NCBI GenBank assembly: GCA_020796225.1
Contig: CM036761.1
Span: 38,934,428 to 38,998,427, forward strand
Direction: 5' to 3'
Length of the DNA stretch: 64,000 nt
Source: Arion vulgaris
Lineage: Eukaryota; Mollusca; Gastropoda; Stylommatophora; Arionidae
The translations under genes were made by a program, and so were the position numbers. The notes beneath the pieces were generated by a model. That model was not told the origin of the DNA. It saw only the letters and a program-made list of their open reading frames with translations, and made no database searches. Shown here in pieces: positions 41,120 to 52,393 of the stretch. The first letter of the stretch is position 1. Every line of letters starts with the position of its first letter.

Positions 41120-41639
41120 TCGGAGCACATATGGACATGTCCGGAGTGCAATGAAAATATTCCAAACTTAAACTGAAACACAAACTTCTACAACTGGGCT
41201 ACTGGTAAGAGTTTACAAATAGAAAACCCCAATGTTTACTATCACATCTACTAATACTGTAGCATGGTGTCCGGTGTCATTGAGCATAGGAAGACGCTCA
41301 GAGCCAACTCAAGCCCGACTAAATACCTGAATATTGTCTTTTGGGAGATTCAACCACAAACCATACCGAAACGTATGCCCACATCAATAAATCTATAATT
41401 AACCAGGACAAACTTAATGGCATCTGGCCTGGACTCGCGGCGCGTTAGTGCGGCCAATATTTATGAGATGCGTATTTCGAAATGTTGCAAATAGCTTGCT
41501 TTACTTGATTAGACATCTTTCTGTTTTATTTCATTCTTTTATTGATTAAGATCTGGTAGGGACATTTCTATAGTGTAGCATATCCCCCTAGAGCTTGTAG
41601 CCATTTTTAAAGGGGCAAAATGGGTATTCTGTCTGCGTA
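41120..41639. other. Repeat tail and unassigned sequence
   Basis: GATCGGAGCACATATGGACA and CCGGAGTGCAATGA at about 41120-41157 match the SINE-H 3' end at 9515-9560 and 62835-62875. The remainder is unassigned. Confidence 0.45.
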
Positions 41640-42430
41640 CTTCATAATTTCAAATATACAGACAACCTATCCTTATCTTAATTTCTCCATCATATACCAA
41701 TCGTTGAGCTACTAAGTTTATTGTGCCCTTTCTTCCTGCTTTTATTTCGGCATATTCATATAGAAGGTCCCTGTGGCTGTGCCATGGTATGCGGAAGACT
41801 TCTGTAAAACTTATATTCAAAAGCACATATGATTTTCTCACTACCTTGCTAATTGTCCAGGTTTTACACAAATAAGTTGTCAATTGAAATACGCATGCTA
41901 ATAGCGTTCTCAACTTTGTTTTTTCTATTAGTTTAATTCCATACTGTTTTTAGTTGTTTTAATTTGTGTAAAGCCATGTTTTTTTTCATTTTAAAATTTC
42001 CTTCATTCTCTTTCCATCTCCTGTTAGCAGTGGACCGACATATTCAGAATCGCTCACATTTTCTTCATTTTCATTTCTTCATTTTCACATTCGTCCGCAT
42101 ATATTAGTTCGGTATTTCATTTCCCTCCGATTATAAAAGAATCGTATTCTTTGTGGTGCTATTTTCTGTTACATTGTTCATGATGTTTTTAGCATATTTG
42201 TTAAACAGACAAAGCGAAATAATACAACTTTGTTTTGACTTCTTGCCTTACTTATGTCAAGCAAATCTCGTATATCGCTGCAGGTTCTTACTGCCGCCAT
42301 ATGATCACTATACACTTCTTTTATGATTTGTATTAAATGTAAGAGCAATTCCATTTCTTTCTTTTCTTCCCCACGATTCCTGATGTTCAACACGATAAAA
42401 TGCCTTTTAATCATCTATACATATATCGTG
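41640..42430 (-). pseudogene. LINE reverse transcriptase remnant (LINE-alpha-like)
   Basis: Inverse translation gives KEMELLLHLIQIIKEVYSDH and MAAVRTCSDIRDLLDISKAR (RT palm region before the missing YADD), then SEYVGPLLTGDGKRMKEI, and finally CKTWTISKVVRKS with FTEVFRIPWHSHR. These are consecutive RT and thumb segments with deletions. Part of it (41933-42147) recurs at 44993-45187. Confidence 0.8.
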
Positions 42431-42485
42431 TGTCACGTCATTTTTATCATACACACACACATATCACTTACAACGTGCCTTAAAA

Positions 42486-42725
42486 TAAGTCAGTGGCTAA
42501 GTGGTTACGCCCTTTGCCTTGTGAGTCGATGGTCGTGGGTTCGAATCCAGACCGCGCCTTTCTGTTCATGAATGCAGTTTTTTTCATAGACCCATAGGAT
42601 TGTTGCAGGAGCTACGGAGTTCGTGCTTTGTACAATACTCTCGGCAGGTGGCGTGCAATTTCTGCCGAGAGGGACTGAGCCATATGGGGTAAAACCCAGT
42701 GCAATTAAGTCAATCCTTCGACTTT
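42486..42725 (+). mobile_element. SINE-F copy, most complete
   Basis: tRNA head with box A GTGGCTAAGTGGTTACGCC and box B GTGGGTTCGAATCCAGACC. The body has GGAGCTACGGAGTTCGTGCT; the tail has GAGGGACTGAGCCATATGGG, GTAAAACCCAGTGCAATTAA and GTCAATCCTTCGACTT. Confidence 0.87.
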
Positions 42726-43189
42726 AAGCACACACAAGATCATTAGCTCCCCAACACTTCTATAAAGAAGTAAATGGTGGAAGAGGGGAAGAAGACACAC
42801 ATCACTGCCATTAATACCCTAAATACTTGATGATACTAACATGTGTTAGCATTTAATAATCTACCTCTCATGTATGCATTACACCACACCCACACAGAAG
42901 ATTATTTTACTCTTAATGATATCTACATGTTGCTTTTGATTTGTGCTATCAACTCCATATACCTTTCCTCATTCTCATATGCTTCTTATAACTATATATC
43001 TATATGTTTATTTATTTAACATGCTAGCTTTTCATCTGTGCATATTTATATGTGGTGCCATGCATAAAGTTTTTGTTACTGCTGCTGTTATGATATTTCC
43101 AGCTGTGTGCCAAGTCTGTGACTTTCAGACAATATCGTTCTACTATTTCTGCAATGTTATACATCTATCCTTCCTATACTCTCTCTGTA
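42726..43189. other. Non-coding, no recognised element
   Basis: AT-rich; nothing recognised. Confidence 0.4.
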
Positions 43190-43460
43190 CTCCCAAGCTT
43201 AGACATTCTACTGTTGTATGTATGCAACGGTGCATAGTTAATTTTGATCTTTTCTCATGGCATGTCCTAACCACTTAATATCGTTTTCTTTGTACATATT
43301 TTTATGATTGTTTTGTATTTTTCGAGCCAAATATTTATCTGTGTCATAACTATATGTGAAGTCATTAACCGCACATTTTGTAGTTAGAACAATTTTCATG
43401 ATGTCATCTTCTGTGTAGTAACATTTATAGATTCTCGCAAAAATCACATTTCGCACACTG
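43190..43460 (-). pseudogene. Possible LINE protein remnant
   Basis: The inverse frame contains VNDFTYSYDTDKYLARKI and NDIKWLGHAMRKDQN. KWLGHxMRKDQN fits the GH-xR block downstream of LINE RTs. The rest is not recognisable. Confidence 0.5.
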
Positions 43461-43559
43461 TTATTCTTTTCTCCTGCACTAAATATAAATAAAGATTTAT
43501 TTTCCGTAAAATATCTTCATCTACTCACCCTTAACTGCATTTCTTTATACGCAGCGAAC

Positions 43560-43835
43560 ATACGGTGCTATGTGGAACCGCTCTAAATGTAGAGATTCGC
43601 TGCATCTGTTTAACTTATAGTATTTGCAGATACCATGGACAGAAAAAAAGGAAGAACACTGATGTCCTGAAAGAGCTAAATGTTAAAGAGAATTGGCTGA
43701 TAAACAACTATACTTTGGTCCCATTAAGCATCACGATGGTCAGGAGAGAATAATATTAAACTGCAGGGGTCCTAGGACGCAGAGGCAGACCAAGAAGAAG
43801 ATGACTACAAGATATTAAATAAACCATGAATATGT
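43560..43835 (+). pseudogene. LINE C-terminal remnant
   Basis: LKELNVKENWLINNY, then LGRRGRPRRRWLQD after a frameshift. GRPRRRWLQD is the LINE-alpha-type basic block. Confidence 0.6.
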
Positions 43836-44189
43836 CCTTGTTTCTTGAATAAGTTCAGTACTGATGGTATACCCACTTGTTTTCTTAATGTCTTCATTAC
43901 TAAACCGGTCTTTTTTTTTTTTTACTTTCATCATTCTGCGTAGATACTTCATCACTTTCGGGACTAGTTTTTCGAGACTAGTTACGGGTCTTTCAAACTT
44001 GGTAAAACTCCTTCAATAAACCGTTAAAGGAAAAGAATAAAGGAAGCCATAGTGGGTTGACAACATACAGGAATGAACTCGTCTCATCCTAGAGAACATT
44101 CAGTAGAAAATCAACTTCATACAGACCAGGAAGAACGTGACATGAATGAGCTCTAAAGAAGAAAGATTTACTTCATTGCCCAGATGTCC

Positions 44190-44365
44190 TCGATCACTCT
44201 ACGTAGAAATGACACGTTACCTGTCGAGAATAGTGCACAAATCACAAGCTCCGTAGCTACGGAAAGAGTACGAGAAAACGCAACTGTGAACCGAACTACG
44301 CTGTCCGGATTCGAACACACAACTTACGGAACGCATGTCAAATGGCTTAACCACTTCGCCACATA
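44190..44365 (-). mobile_element. SINE-F copy
   Basis: In inverse: ATGTGGCGAAGTGGTTAAGC (box A), GTGTGTTCGAATCCGGAC (box B), AGCTACGGAGCTTGTGATTT and a truncated tail. Could be mistaken for a tRNA gene, but the acceptor stem is absent. Confidence 0.75.
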
Positions 44366-44418
44366 AACTGATTACATTAAATATGAAGTTTAAAACATGT
44401 CAGCAGCAAAAAGGCAAC

Positions 44419-44490
44419 TATTGAATATAACACTATTGAATATAATACTATTGAATATAATACTATTGAATATAATACTATTGAATATTA
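44419..44490. repeat. 16-bp tandem repeat
   Basis: Five units of ACTATTGAATATAATA, nearly perfect. Confidence 0.93.
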
Positions 44491-44528
44491 ACTAAGACTG
44501 CCCGTTAAGAAACTCTCTGACTTAAAAG

Positions 44529-44924
44529 CATGGGTTCCCAAAGTGGCGGTGCCGTCCCCAGTGGGGCTGAAGCCTTCCAGAGGGAAGGAGGGGGAGGCGA
44601 TAGTGGTTCAGAAGAATTTTAGGGAGTTTTTTTCGTGATTTTGCGATTGAATAATCATTAAAAATTTTAATTCTGCATTTTTATTCATCTTATGTCCGTC
44701 TTACCCGATCCATTTTAACATCAATGTTCTATTTCGTGTATATAATCATTTGATAATTGACCATATATGATAGAAATATATATCAATTTTATATGTCAAA
44801 GTGAAAATAGAGCATGTATATATATATATGGGGAGTTGGCAAACTGTTATAATGGGGAGGGGGGCGTTACAAAATTGATGTCGTGCAAAGTGGGCGGTGG
44901 GTCGTAAAGGTTTGGGAATCTATG
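44529..44924. mobile_element. Probable hAT-type MITE
   Basis: Starts CATGGGTTCCCAAAGTGGC and ends AAAGGTTTGGGAATCTATG, imperfect inverted termini of the CAxxGxTTCCCAAA type found in hAT elements. The internal GGGGAGGGGGGCG/GTCCCCAGTGGGG stretches are also typical. No convincing 8-bp duplication was seen. Confidence 0.6.
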
Positions 44925-44944
44925 GTCTAAATATGATGTATTTT

Positions 44945-45267
44945 CATTGCACCGGGTTCCCTATATGGCCCTTTCTTTATGGCCATATCAGTTCAATTCC
45001 ATACTGTTTTTAATTGTTTTAATTTGTGTAAGGCCATGTTTTTCATTTTAAAATTTCCTTCATTCTCTTCCATCTCCTGTTAGTAGTGGACCGACATATT
45101 CAAATCGCTCATTTTCTTCATTTTCATTTCTTCATTTTCACATTCGTCCGCATATATTAGTTCGGATTTCACTCCTCGATTATAAAGAATCACACGGCAT
45201 CTGCCTACAGTGTTGACAAAGCACGAACACCGTAACTCCAGCAACAATCCTAAAGGGATCTCTATGA
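44945..45267 (-). mobile_element. SINE-F copy carrying an inserted LINE-derived segment
   Basis: 44945-44970 (CATTGCACCGGGTTCCCTAT) and 45187-45267 (GGCATCTGCCTACAGTG, CACCGTAACTCCAGCAACAA) are the two parts of an inverse SINE-F. Between them, 44993-45187 duplicates LINE sequence from 41933-42147 with several single-base losses. Confidence 0.7.
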
Positions 45268-45580
45268 CGTAGAGTTTAGGTGTTTGTCGCTTATAGGACC
45301 TAGAGTTTAGGTGTTTGTCGCTTATAGGGGGTAGAGTTTAGGTGTTTGTCGCTTATAGGACGTAGAGTTTAGGTGTTCGTCACTTATAGGACGTAGAGTT
45401 TAGGTGTTCGTCACTTATAGGACGTAGAGTTTAGGTGTTCGTCGCTTATAGGGCGTGGAGTTTAGGTGTTCGTCGCTTATAGGGCGTAGAGTTTAGGTGT
45501 TCGTCGCTTATAGGGCGTAGAGTTTAGGTGTTTGTCCCTTATAGGGCGTAGAGTTTAGGTGTTCGTCGCTTATAGGAAAG
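45268..45580. repeat. 31-bp minisatellite, about 10 units
   Basis: AGAGTTTAGGTGTTCGTCGC plus TTATAGGGCGT repeats every 31 bp (core at 45271, 45302, 45333 and so on to 45550), beginning inside the SINE-F copy. Confidence 0.95.
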
Positions 45581-45700
45581 AATAAAAATAAAATTCCTAC
45601 AAAATATCTTCACCATCTTCAAAATTACATCGAGGACCTCGCCAGTGCTACGGAGTTCGTGCACTAGTGCTTTGGATCGGAAAAACAACACTAACATTAT
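45581..45700 (+). mobile_element. SINE-H 3' part
   Basis: AATAAAATTCCTACAAAATA, TTCACCATCTTCAAAATTAC and GTGCTACGGAGTTCGTGCAC correspond to the 3' half of SINE-H copies at 9370-9500. Confidence 0.6.
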
Positions 45701-46304
45701 TAGCATTATGTCTCCCAGATAACATATTCAACTTGGAAGTTTTGTTAAAACGCATAGTGTCACAGCCATTTCACATTTCAATATGTCTCTCAGTGCAGCA
45801 GAGATCTACTAAATTGCAGAAAATGAAATATAATGACTTGTAAGTTAAATTTTTATAATGCTAACAGTTAGAGAGCCATGCATATGAAATCTATTTCAGA
45901 CCGACGTCCTTTCGTTCTCAAAATTCGTGCCTGAATTTTCAGAGATAATTTTTAGTCTTCTTCTTCTTTTCCACCATTTACTTCTTTATAGAAAAAAATT
46001 TTTGGTGCTGGTTAAATATTTTGATGAGATCGCGCGTGAGAAGTAACTGCCTTCAAATTGTATTTTAAAAGCATTAGGAACAAAGAAATCAATTCTAACT
46101 TTCCTTGAATTTAAATATAAATAGATAAATTGCTAAGACCATCATCATTGGTCTTAAGTTAATAAACATATGTGTTCCGATCTCATTTTTTAAACAGGAA
46201 AATCTCAACGACTGTGCCACGAACTACGTAGCAGCGGCAAGAGTCCCCGAAATTATAGATGGCAAAATTTTTGAAGAAATTTTTTAAATCTTTTAAATGA
46301 ATTT
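45701..46304. other. Non-coding, largely unassigned
   Basis: AT-rich; the part near 46170-46270 may be a further SINE-H tail in inverse (TGTGTTCCGATCTCATTTTT). Confidence 0.4.
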
Positions 46305-46565
46305 TGCTCGTTCGGTGATTTTCCAGCCTACTTTTGTCGATTTTCAGCTGTCAATAGGTTTTTTGACGTGCTCAGCTTGAACATCGTACTTACGTCTTAT
46401 CGTCTGTCTTTGATAGGACTAGGTACTTGATCTCACCTACATTGAGATCAGAGATCTCTGGAAAAATATCCAGATCGCTCCACTTGGGGAACAAACCAAG
46501 CACCCTTGGAATGAAAGGCGAGAACCGTACATCTACACCACTAAGACCTTACCAAGGTACCATAT
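46305..46565 (-). mobile_element. SINE-H copy
   Basis: Inverse: GACGTGCTCAGCTTGAACAT, GATCTCACCTACATTGAGAT, GAGATCTCTGGAAAAATATC and CCAGATCGCTCCACTTGGGG, ending with the head near 46560. Confidence 0.78.
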
Positions 46566-47129
46566 AGCGATTATCATGTTCAATGGAAAATTGACTCTTT
46601 ATTATCAGAGGAACACAATCGGATGTCTGTGATTTGGATGTCAGCAGCAGTAAGATGGTTAGTGTTACTAAAGTTGGCGGTTACACAGGTCAGAGAATGA
46701 TGACATATATTGTGCTAACGTTGACAAACAGTCACCAAACCTTTTACCAGTTTCGCTTACATATAGTTGTAACAAAATTTGCAAATTCACACATAGATTG
46801 ACAACTATTTGGTTGTCACAATCCATCATATCTACGCGTGAAAGTAGTTACGATAATGAGAATAATGAATTTTTTCTTGATTGCACTACATGTTAACAAC
46901 AATAGCTGCACACGCCAAGCAGCATATTGACTTGTTAGGTAGAAGTAGCACAGAGGAGGGTATACTTTATTATTTATTATCTATGTGGCTATTGTATGTG
47001 CAGTGTATGATAATAATATACTGAATGTCAGATCTACATTGTAGCTATCACTCCCTAAATGTGCTAACATTCACATTCCATTTGTTTATGTCAGTGACAC
47101 AGTTGTTGATATCATATTGAAAACTATAT
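46566..47129. other. Non-coding, no recognised element
   Basis: AT-rich; nothing recognised. Confidence 0.4.
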
Positions 47130-47660
47130 GGATAATATTTAGACTTGAACATAGCTTTACACTAATTGAAAATAATACTTTGACTTGACCATAGCTTTAC
47201 AGCCATGACAATAATACATTGTCTGGAATATAGCTTTACAACGATGAACAACAATACAATGACAAACATAGTTTTACAACGATGAACAACAATACAATGA
47301 CATAACTTTACAACGATGAACAATAATACATTGACTTGACCATAGCTTTACAACCATGGAAAATAATACATTGTCTTGAATATAGCTTTACAAACATGGA
47401 CAATAATACATTGTCTTGAACATAGCTTTACAAACATGGAAAATAATACATTGTCTTGAACATCGTTTCACAAACATGGAAATAATACATTGTCTTGAAC
47501 ATAGCTTTAAAACGATGGAAAATAATACATTGACTTGAATATGGCTTTACAACTATGGAAAATAAAACATTGACTTGAATTTAGCTTTACGACAATGGAC
47601 AATAACACATGGGCTTGAACATACCTTTACAACGATGGACAACATTACAACTGTACTAAT
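47130..47660. repeat. Degenerate minisatellite of about 40-45 bp
   Basis: About twelve units with CATAGCTTTACAA, ATGG(A)AAATAATACATTG and TTGAACAT/TTGACTTGAA. Units differ at many positions, so the array looks old. Confidence 0.85.
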
Positions 47661-47864
47661 GGACATGAAATGACTTTAAACAAACTGAGTCTACTGAGAA
47701 ATGCCTATGATGTTAATCAAAAGCATTTAACATATTATATCAATGTCAGAATCCCCAACTACTGCAGAAATAAATATGTCGAACTGAAACAGAACAATAC
47801 GACAGCAATGAGTACCGAAAATCTCTGATACAAAAATATTTTATTTGACTGGTTTTTTGTGGGT

Positions 47865-48060
47865 TTTTTGCCGATTCAAAAGCACTTCAGCTTTTCGGCT
47901 CGGTGCCATGGACATCGTAACTCTTCGGTTCGGTGCCACGAACACCGTGAATCTGGGGAACCTGTGGTTTTTCTGCCAGCCCACGGAATTGAACCCGCAC
48001 TCACAGAGAGCTAGTCTCTCGCAGTTCAATGCGCTACGAACACGCTGGGCAGGCGGGCAT
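47865..48060 (-). mobile_element. SINE-B copy
   Basis: Inverse SINE-B with CGGTGCCATGGACATCGTAA and ACGAACACCGTGAATCTGGG; the head ends at GCTGGGCAGGCGGGC. The left end lacks part of the usual GATCCAGAAGCAC. Confidence 0.85.
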
Positions 48061-48215
48061 TTGATTCTGTTAAAACTCTCGGTTCAAAATCGAGAAGCGC
48101 AGGCGAAAGCAGCTGCACGGGCAAACTTCATTTGAAAGATTAAACAATAAAATTCTTACAAACTGTTTTCACTATTTTTAAATTACATTGGTGACCCACG
48201 CCGGTGCTACGTGAA
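48061..48215 (+). mobile_element. SINE-H 3' part
   Basis: AAATCGAGAAGCGCAGGCGA, GCTGCACGGGCAAACTTCAT and CAATAAAATTCTTACAAACT lead to AAATTACATTGGTGACCCAC, as in the 3' half of SINE-H. It immediately follows SINE-B. Confidence 0.6.
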
Positions 48216-48811
48216 GTGTGAAGTATTTTCTAAGCGTGTCAAAATCACTGTATTACTTGTTAAAATACGCTTTTAAAAAATCGATTATATCTGAAAGTGA
48301 GCATTCCCGTGAGTCATTAATTGTCCTACAATTCAGAAATCTATTCTACCGTCATGCATTCGTGCAACGTGGAAATATAAATATGTGTGCTACTTTCTTA
48401 TTATTCCCTTCCTCGCCCTTCCCATTCCCTAATCACTTGCTTCTAAAACCCAACTGCCTGCATAGATCAATGCTGGTTTAAAGATGTCACGTGGTTAATT
48501 ACGTCACGTCACCTGTGTTTTAGTATCGCTAGCTGTGACTTAATGTCACTAGATATCCGGACAATACATCAGCGAAACTTTCTGACACATTAAATAAGAC
48601 AGAAGCTAGCAGCCACAAACTCACAGTTAAATAATGTTTGTTTCCTTCAGGAGTCTCGTATAAACTAACAATATATTATTAGTTAATTAAGTTTGTTAGT
48701 TTGAGTTATCCATTTCAATTCATTTTCTATTTAAGCTTGAGAGCACTTATTTTGCAATGTATACTTAACTCTAAGACAGGACCGTGCGGTATATTTTTCT
48801 CACTATGATGC
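48216..48811. other. Non-coding, no recognised element
   Basis: Nothing recognised. Confidence 0.4.
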
Positions 48812-48824
48812 AAGTCTTCGAAAT

Positions 48825-49113
48825 AAAGTAAAGGTAAAAAAGTAAAGGAAGCCTTTCATACCTCGTGGCATATAGGGCAATACAGTTTTAGGCCTGTATC
48901 GTTCATTGACCGTCGGCACACAATGGGTGATGTGGTCAGCATCATGCAGGTCGCCTTTACTTTACCAGAGCATGTCTGGTACCCAATTGAGGCTGGGACG
49001 ACCTGATAGCCGTCGCGTTCGGGAAAAATTCCACTCCCACTGCGGGAGTCGAACCCAGACCACCAGCCTTGAGAAGCGAGTTCACGAACAACTACGCTAC
49101 CGCGGCTCTCCAA
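48825..49113 (-). mobile_element. SINE-C copy with 13-bp TSD
   Basis: Inverse SINE-C: CATACCTCGTGGCATATAGG at the left, GTGATGTGGTCAGCATCATG, AAAAATTCCACTCCCACTGC, and head GGTTCGACTCC/AGTTGTTCGTGAACTCGC at the right. The 13-bp AAGTCTTCGAAAT occurs at 48812-48824 and 49114-49126. Confidence 0.92.
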
Positions 49114-49126
49114 AAGTCTTCGAAAT

Positions 49127-49544
49127 GCCGCCCCTTAAATCTTTTTTCTTTAAAATAAACATCAATTGTAATTTTGATTTTGCTGCTTATGCCGCTCCCA
49201 TTTCAGTTCCTCCTGATGAGACCATCTCTCTGTATCATAGCACGGCCTGACCCTTCTCATAGAGCACACATGCTATGCGTTCCAGAAATCTCTTCTTCTA
49301 ACGCTGAGAAGTAGCCTAGATTAGATCAGAAAAGCTACAACTGAATATTATGAATAAATTAGTTTCCATTGAATGGTTTAGTATGTGAGGTGGCATTATG
49401 GAAAATATTTACCTCCAGATGATTTGTCAGGTGGCTTATCGTATTGTAAGAGTTAATTAGCCAGTATACTAGCATTGCGTCATCCCAAAAAAACTCGATA
49501 TGGGCTCAGAAGAGCAAAGGGGTTAAGTTAGTTTATGTGTAGGT
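49127..49544. other. Non-coding, no recognised element
   Basis: Nothing recognised. Confidence 0.4.
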
Positions 49545-49860
49545 CTGTAGCGTTAAGGCGGGGGGAGGGTAAGGTCTTCGCCTCTCGCTTCAAAGATATG
49601 ATCAACAAATAATTCAAAGATACTAGGTTCGTTTCCGCGTAGAACGATCGGGATATTATTCAAGTGATACATGATGTCAATGCAGGTGAGATCTGACACT
49701 TAATCGTATCGAAGACGGACGATAAAAAACGTAGGCCACAAGTTCACATTGAGCACGTAAAAGAACTCTTGGCATGTTTGAAGTTGATAAAAGTAGAATA
49801 CAAAGCTTCTGCTAGAGCAAAATTCATTCTAAAATTATAAAAATAGCGGAGCAGTGACAT
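49545..49860 (+). mobile_element. SINE-H copy
   Basis: GTCTTCGCCTCTCGCTTCAA, TAGGTTCGTTTCCGCGTAGA, CGATCGGGATATTATTC and CAAGTTCACATTGAGCACGT, then an A-rich end. Confidence 0.75.
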
Positions 49861-49899
49861 GGTAGCAATTTTGATTGCACTGGAAATGTTAAAAAGAAA

Positions 49900-50440
49900 T
49901 TATGATACGAATTGGCAAATCAACATCAGCTTTTAAAAGTCTAAATAAAATATGGAACTGCAAGTTATATAGTATTAAAACTAAATTACGAATTTTCAAT
50001 TCAAATGTTGTATCAATCCTAACATATGTCAGTGAGAGTTGGAAAATGACTAAAGATATAGAAAGCAAGTTGAATGCATTTAAAAATAGATGTCTGCGAA
50101 AAATAATGAATATAAAATGGAATGAATTCAGAGAAGTGATGAAATCAGAGAAATGTCTGGTCAAGCACTAGTGACAACTGTTATAAGAAGGAGAAGATGG
50201 AGATATGTTGGATACATCTTGAGGAGAAATGATCAACGAATATCAAAGCAGGCATTGAAGTGGGATGCAAAGGGTTCGAGAAAGAGAGGGCGACCTAAGG
50301 AGACCCTGAAACGAACTTTGCTGAGAGAGGCAAGAAATATTGGTCTCAGTTCCATAGATGAGATTGAGCAAGTAGCCCAGGATAGAGCGATATGGAGAAA
50401 TTGCTTGCAGGCATTATGTAACTTATAGCGGTACGAGAGG
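49900..50440 (+). pseudogene. LINE-beta remnant: RT thumb and C-terminus
   Basis: First frame: SAFKSLNKIWNCKLYSIKTK, LRIFNSNVVSILTYVSESWK and CLRKIMNIKWNEF, the thumb region after the RT palm. After a frameshift near 50160, the second frame has VIRRRRWRYVGYILRRND and RKRGRPKETLKRTLLREARN. It ends at a GAGGAATTATTATTATTATT tail. The EN and most of the RT are missing. Confidence 0.85.
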
Positions 50441-50500
50441 AATTATTATTATTATTTGATAACATCAGACAGAGTATACACTTAAAAAACAAAAAAGAAT

Positions 50501-51647
50501 ATATATATATATATATGGCCCTTTTCATCTTTACAGACGGTCAATAGGCAAGTGTTTTACTGTGACATCTTCTGAGTTTTCGCTTTTCTCTCTGTTGTTC
50601 AGCTCGTACATAAGTCTCTTCTCAAAAGACTCTGCGCCCTTCCGTAATTTGGCTTTCCACACAACTCTGTCATCTGCTAGTCCCTCCCATGTGCTGGGAT
50701 CTATAGAAAAGTTTTTCATTGAGGTTTTGCAGACATCTTTATATCTGAGCAGTGGTCTGCCCTGGTGCCTCTTCCTCCGAAAGTTCACAGAACAACATTT
50801 GTTTTGGTATGCGATAAGTTTCCATTCTTCTCACATGTCCCAACCATCTTAGTCGTCTACTGCTGAGCATGCCCATGATGGAAGGCAGATTTGCACGTTG
50901 CAGTACTTCAGAGTTGGTTATCTTGTCGTACCACCTGATGTTCATAGTCTTGCGGAGACATCGAAGGTGAAAGATGTTAAGTCTCCTCTCGTGTCTTGAG
51001 TAGGCTGTCCATGTTTCTGAGCCATAATAGTAAAGAACTAATTACACAGGCTCGATATATTTGAGTCTTCGTCTGCAATGTCAATTTTTGTTTTCCACGC
51101 TCGCTTTGATAGTTTGCCGAATGTAGTAGCCGCACTCCTATACGAGCGTTGATTTCTTCGTCAAGAGAAAGGCTGGCAGTGACCGTGGACCCGAGATAGC
51201 AGAATTTTTGCACTGGTGTTAGATGGTTGCCATTTAAAGTGATATTTGATGTCTTGTCTCCTGACATAATACAACTGTTTTGGAGACACTTATTGTCAGA
51301 GAAAAGAGGTCGCATGCTTTTGACAAATTATTAATTAGGCATTGCAGTGTAGTCTCACTGTGGGCGACTAAGGCAGCATCGTCAGCGAAAAGGAGGTCCT
51401 TGAGAAGTATTTCCGTTGTTTTTGTCTTGGCTCTTAAGCGAGCCAAGTTAAACAGTGAACCATCAGATCTAGTGCGGATGAAAACATCACCATCAGCGTC
51501 CCCTAAGGCGTGGTTCAAAAGGACTGCGAAGAAGATACCAAAGAGAGTGGGGCAAGGACACAGCCCTGCTTGACTTCACTCTTAACCTCAAAACTATCAG
51601 ATGTGCTGCCATCGAACTGTATGCTGGCTTTCATGCCCTCATGAAAG
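50501..51647 (-). mobile_element. LINE-gamma, 5'-truncated insertion with a ~38-bp TSD
   Basis: Inverse reading: SFHEGMKASIQFDGSTSDSF and KQGCVLAP (RT block 4), LLFADDAALVAHSETTLQCL (catalytic YADD-type block, here FADD), FCYLGSTVTASLSLDEEINA (thumb), IRWYDKI, RWLGHVRRM, RYKDVCKTSMKNF at the end. The 3' end has a (TA)n tail at about 50503-50517. The two flanks, 50463-50500 and 51648-51686, share ACATCAGACAGAGTATACAC and the following AAAAACAAAAAAGAATA. So this is a truncated insertion by target-primed reverse transcription. Stops and frameshifts show that it is dead. Confidence 0.87.
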
Positions 51648-51686
51648 GACATCAGACAGAGTATACACTTGAAAAACAAAAAAAGA

Positions 51687-52393
51687 ATAGAATCTGCCAA
51701 TTTAGATGAGAATCTCAAGGAAGAATATTTGGGACTTTCATGTTTGAGTGAGTAGAATTATAATCACGGCCACCATCACAATCATTATAAACATATATAG
51801 ACGTAGGGGTGTGAAGTGTTAGCGCCCACTCAGTACTATACCTTAGTACTTGGAAGTGATGTACACAATTCTTTTTATCGCTAACATTTCCCAACATTAA
51901 ACCGTGTCCACATTTTTTCTTCGAATACTCAGAGTCATGCATAAACAAGGAACCGAACTTGCATTTGCTAACAGTGACTAACGACAAATATTTGGCACAT
52001 ACTAATTGAGCACTTAATAGTTACCATTAACTAACGCATATAGGGACAGGAAATGCGATTACTTGATTACTATATAACAGTTACTATACAATTGATATCA
52101 ATCTCCCCCATTTTGGAAACATTTGATAACTGCCTTTTATGGAGGACGGAAGTTCCACAAATTACAAATTGTAGCACATTTTGGTGACAGATGAACTCAT
52201 GAAATGAGATGAATGTCACACAAACTACAACAGTACAGATTACAAATAATGTTTCGGTTTAATGTCTTTATCGAACAAGTGATCATCACGTTGTGCCATG
52301 CCGATTTGTGTAAGTATGGATCTTCATAAACGTGTCTGATTACTGATTTTCAGTTCCAGTTTTTGCCGTTTTCTTCCCATAGAGAAGTAGGGC
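51687..52393. other. Non-coding, no recognised element
   Basis: AT-rich; TACAGATTACAAATAATG near 52232 faintly recalls the foldback element. Nothing else recognised. Confidence 0.4.

Noticed and set aside
42486..42560. Candidate tRNA gene (good box A and box B)
   Set aside because: The sequence continues into the SINE-F body present in many copies, and no acceptor stem pairing is seen. The same applies to heads at 11388, 15425, 44365, 49110 and 62338.
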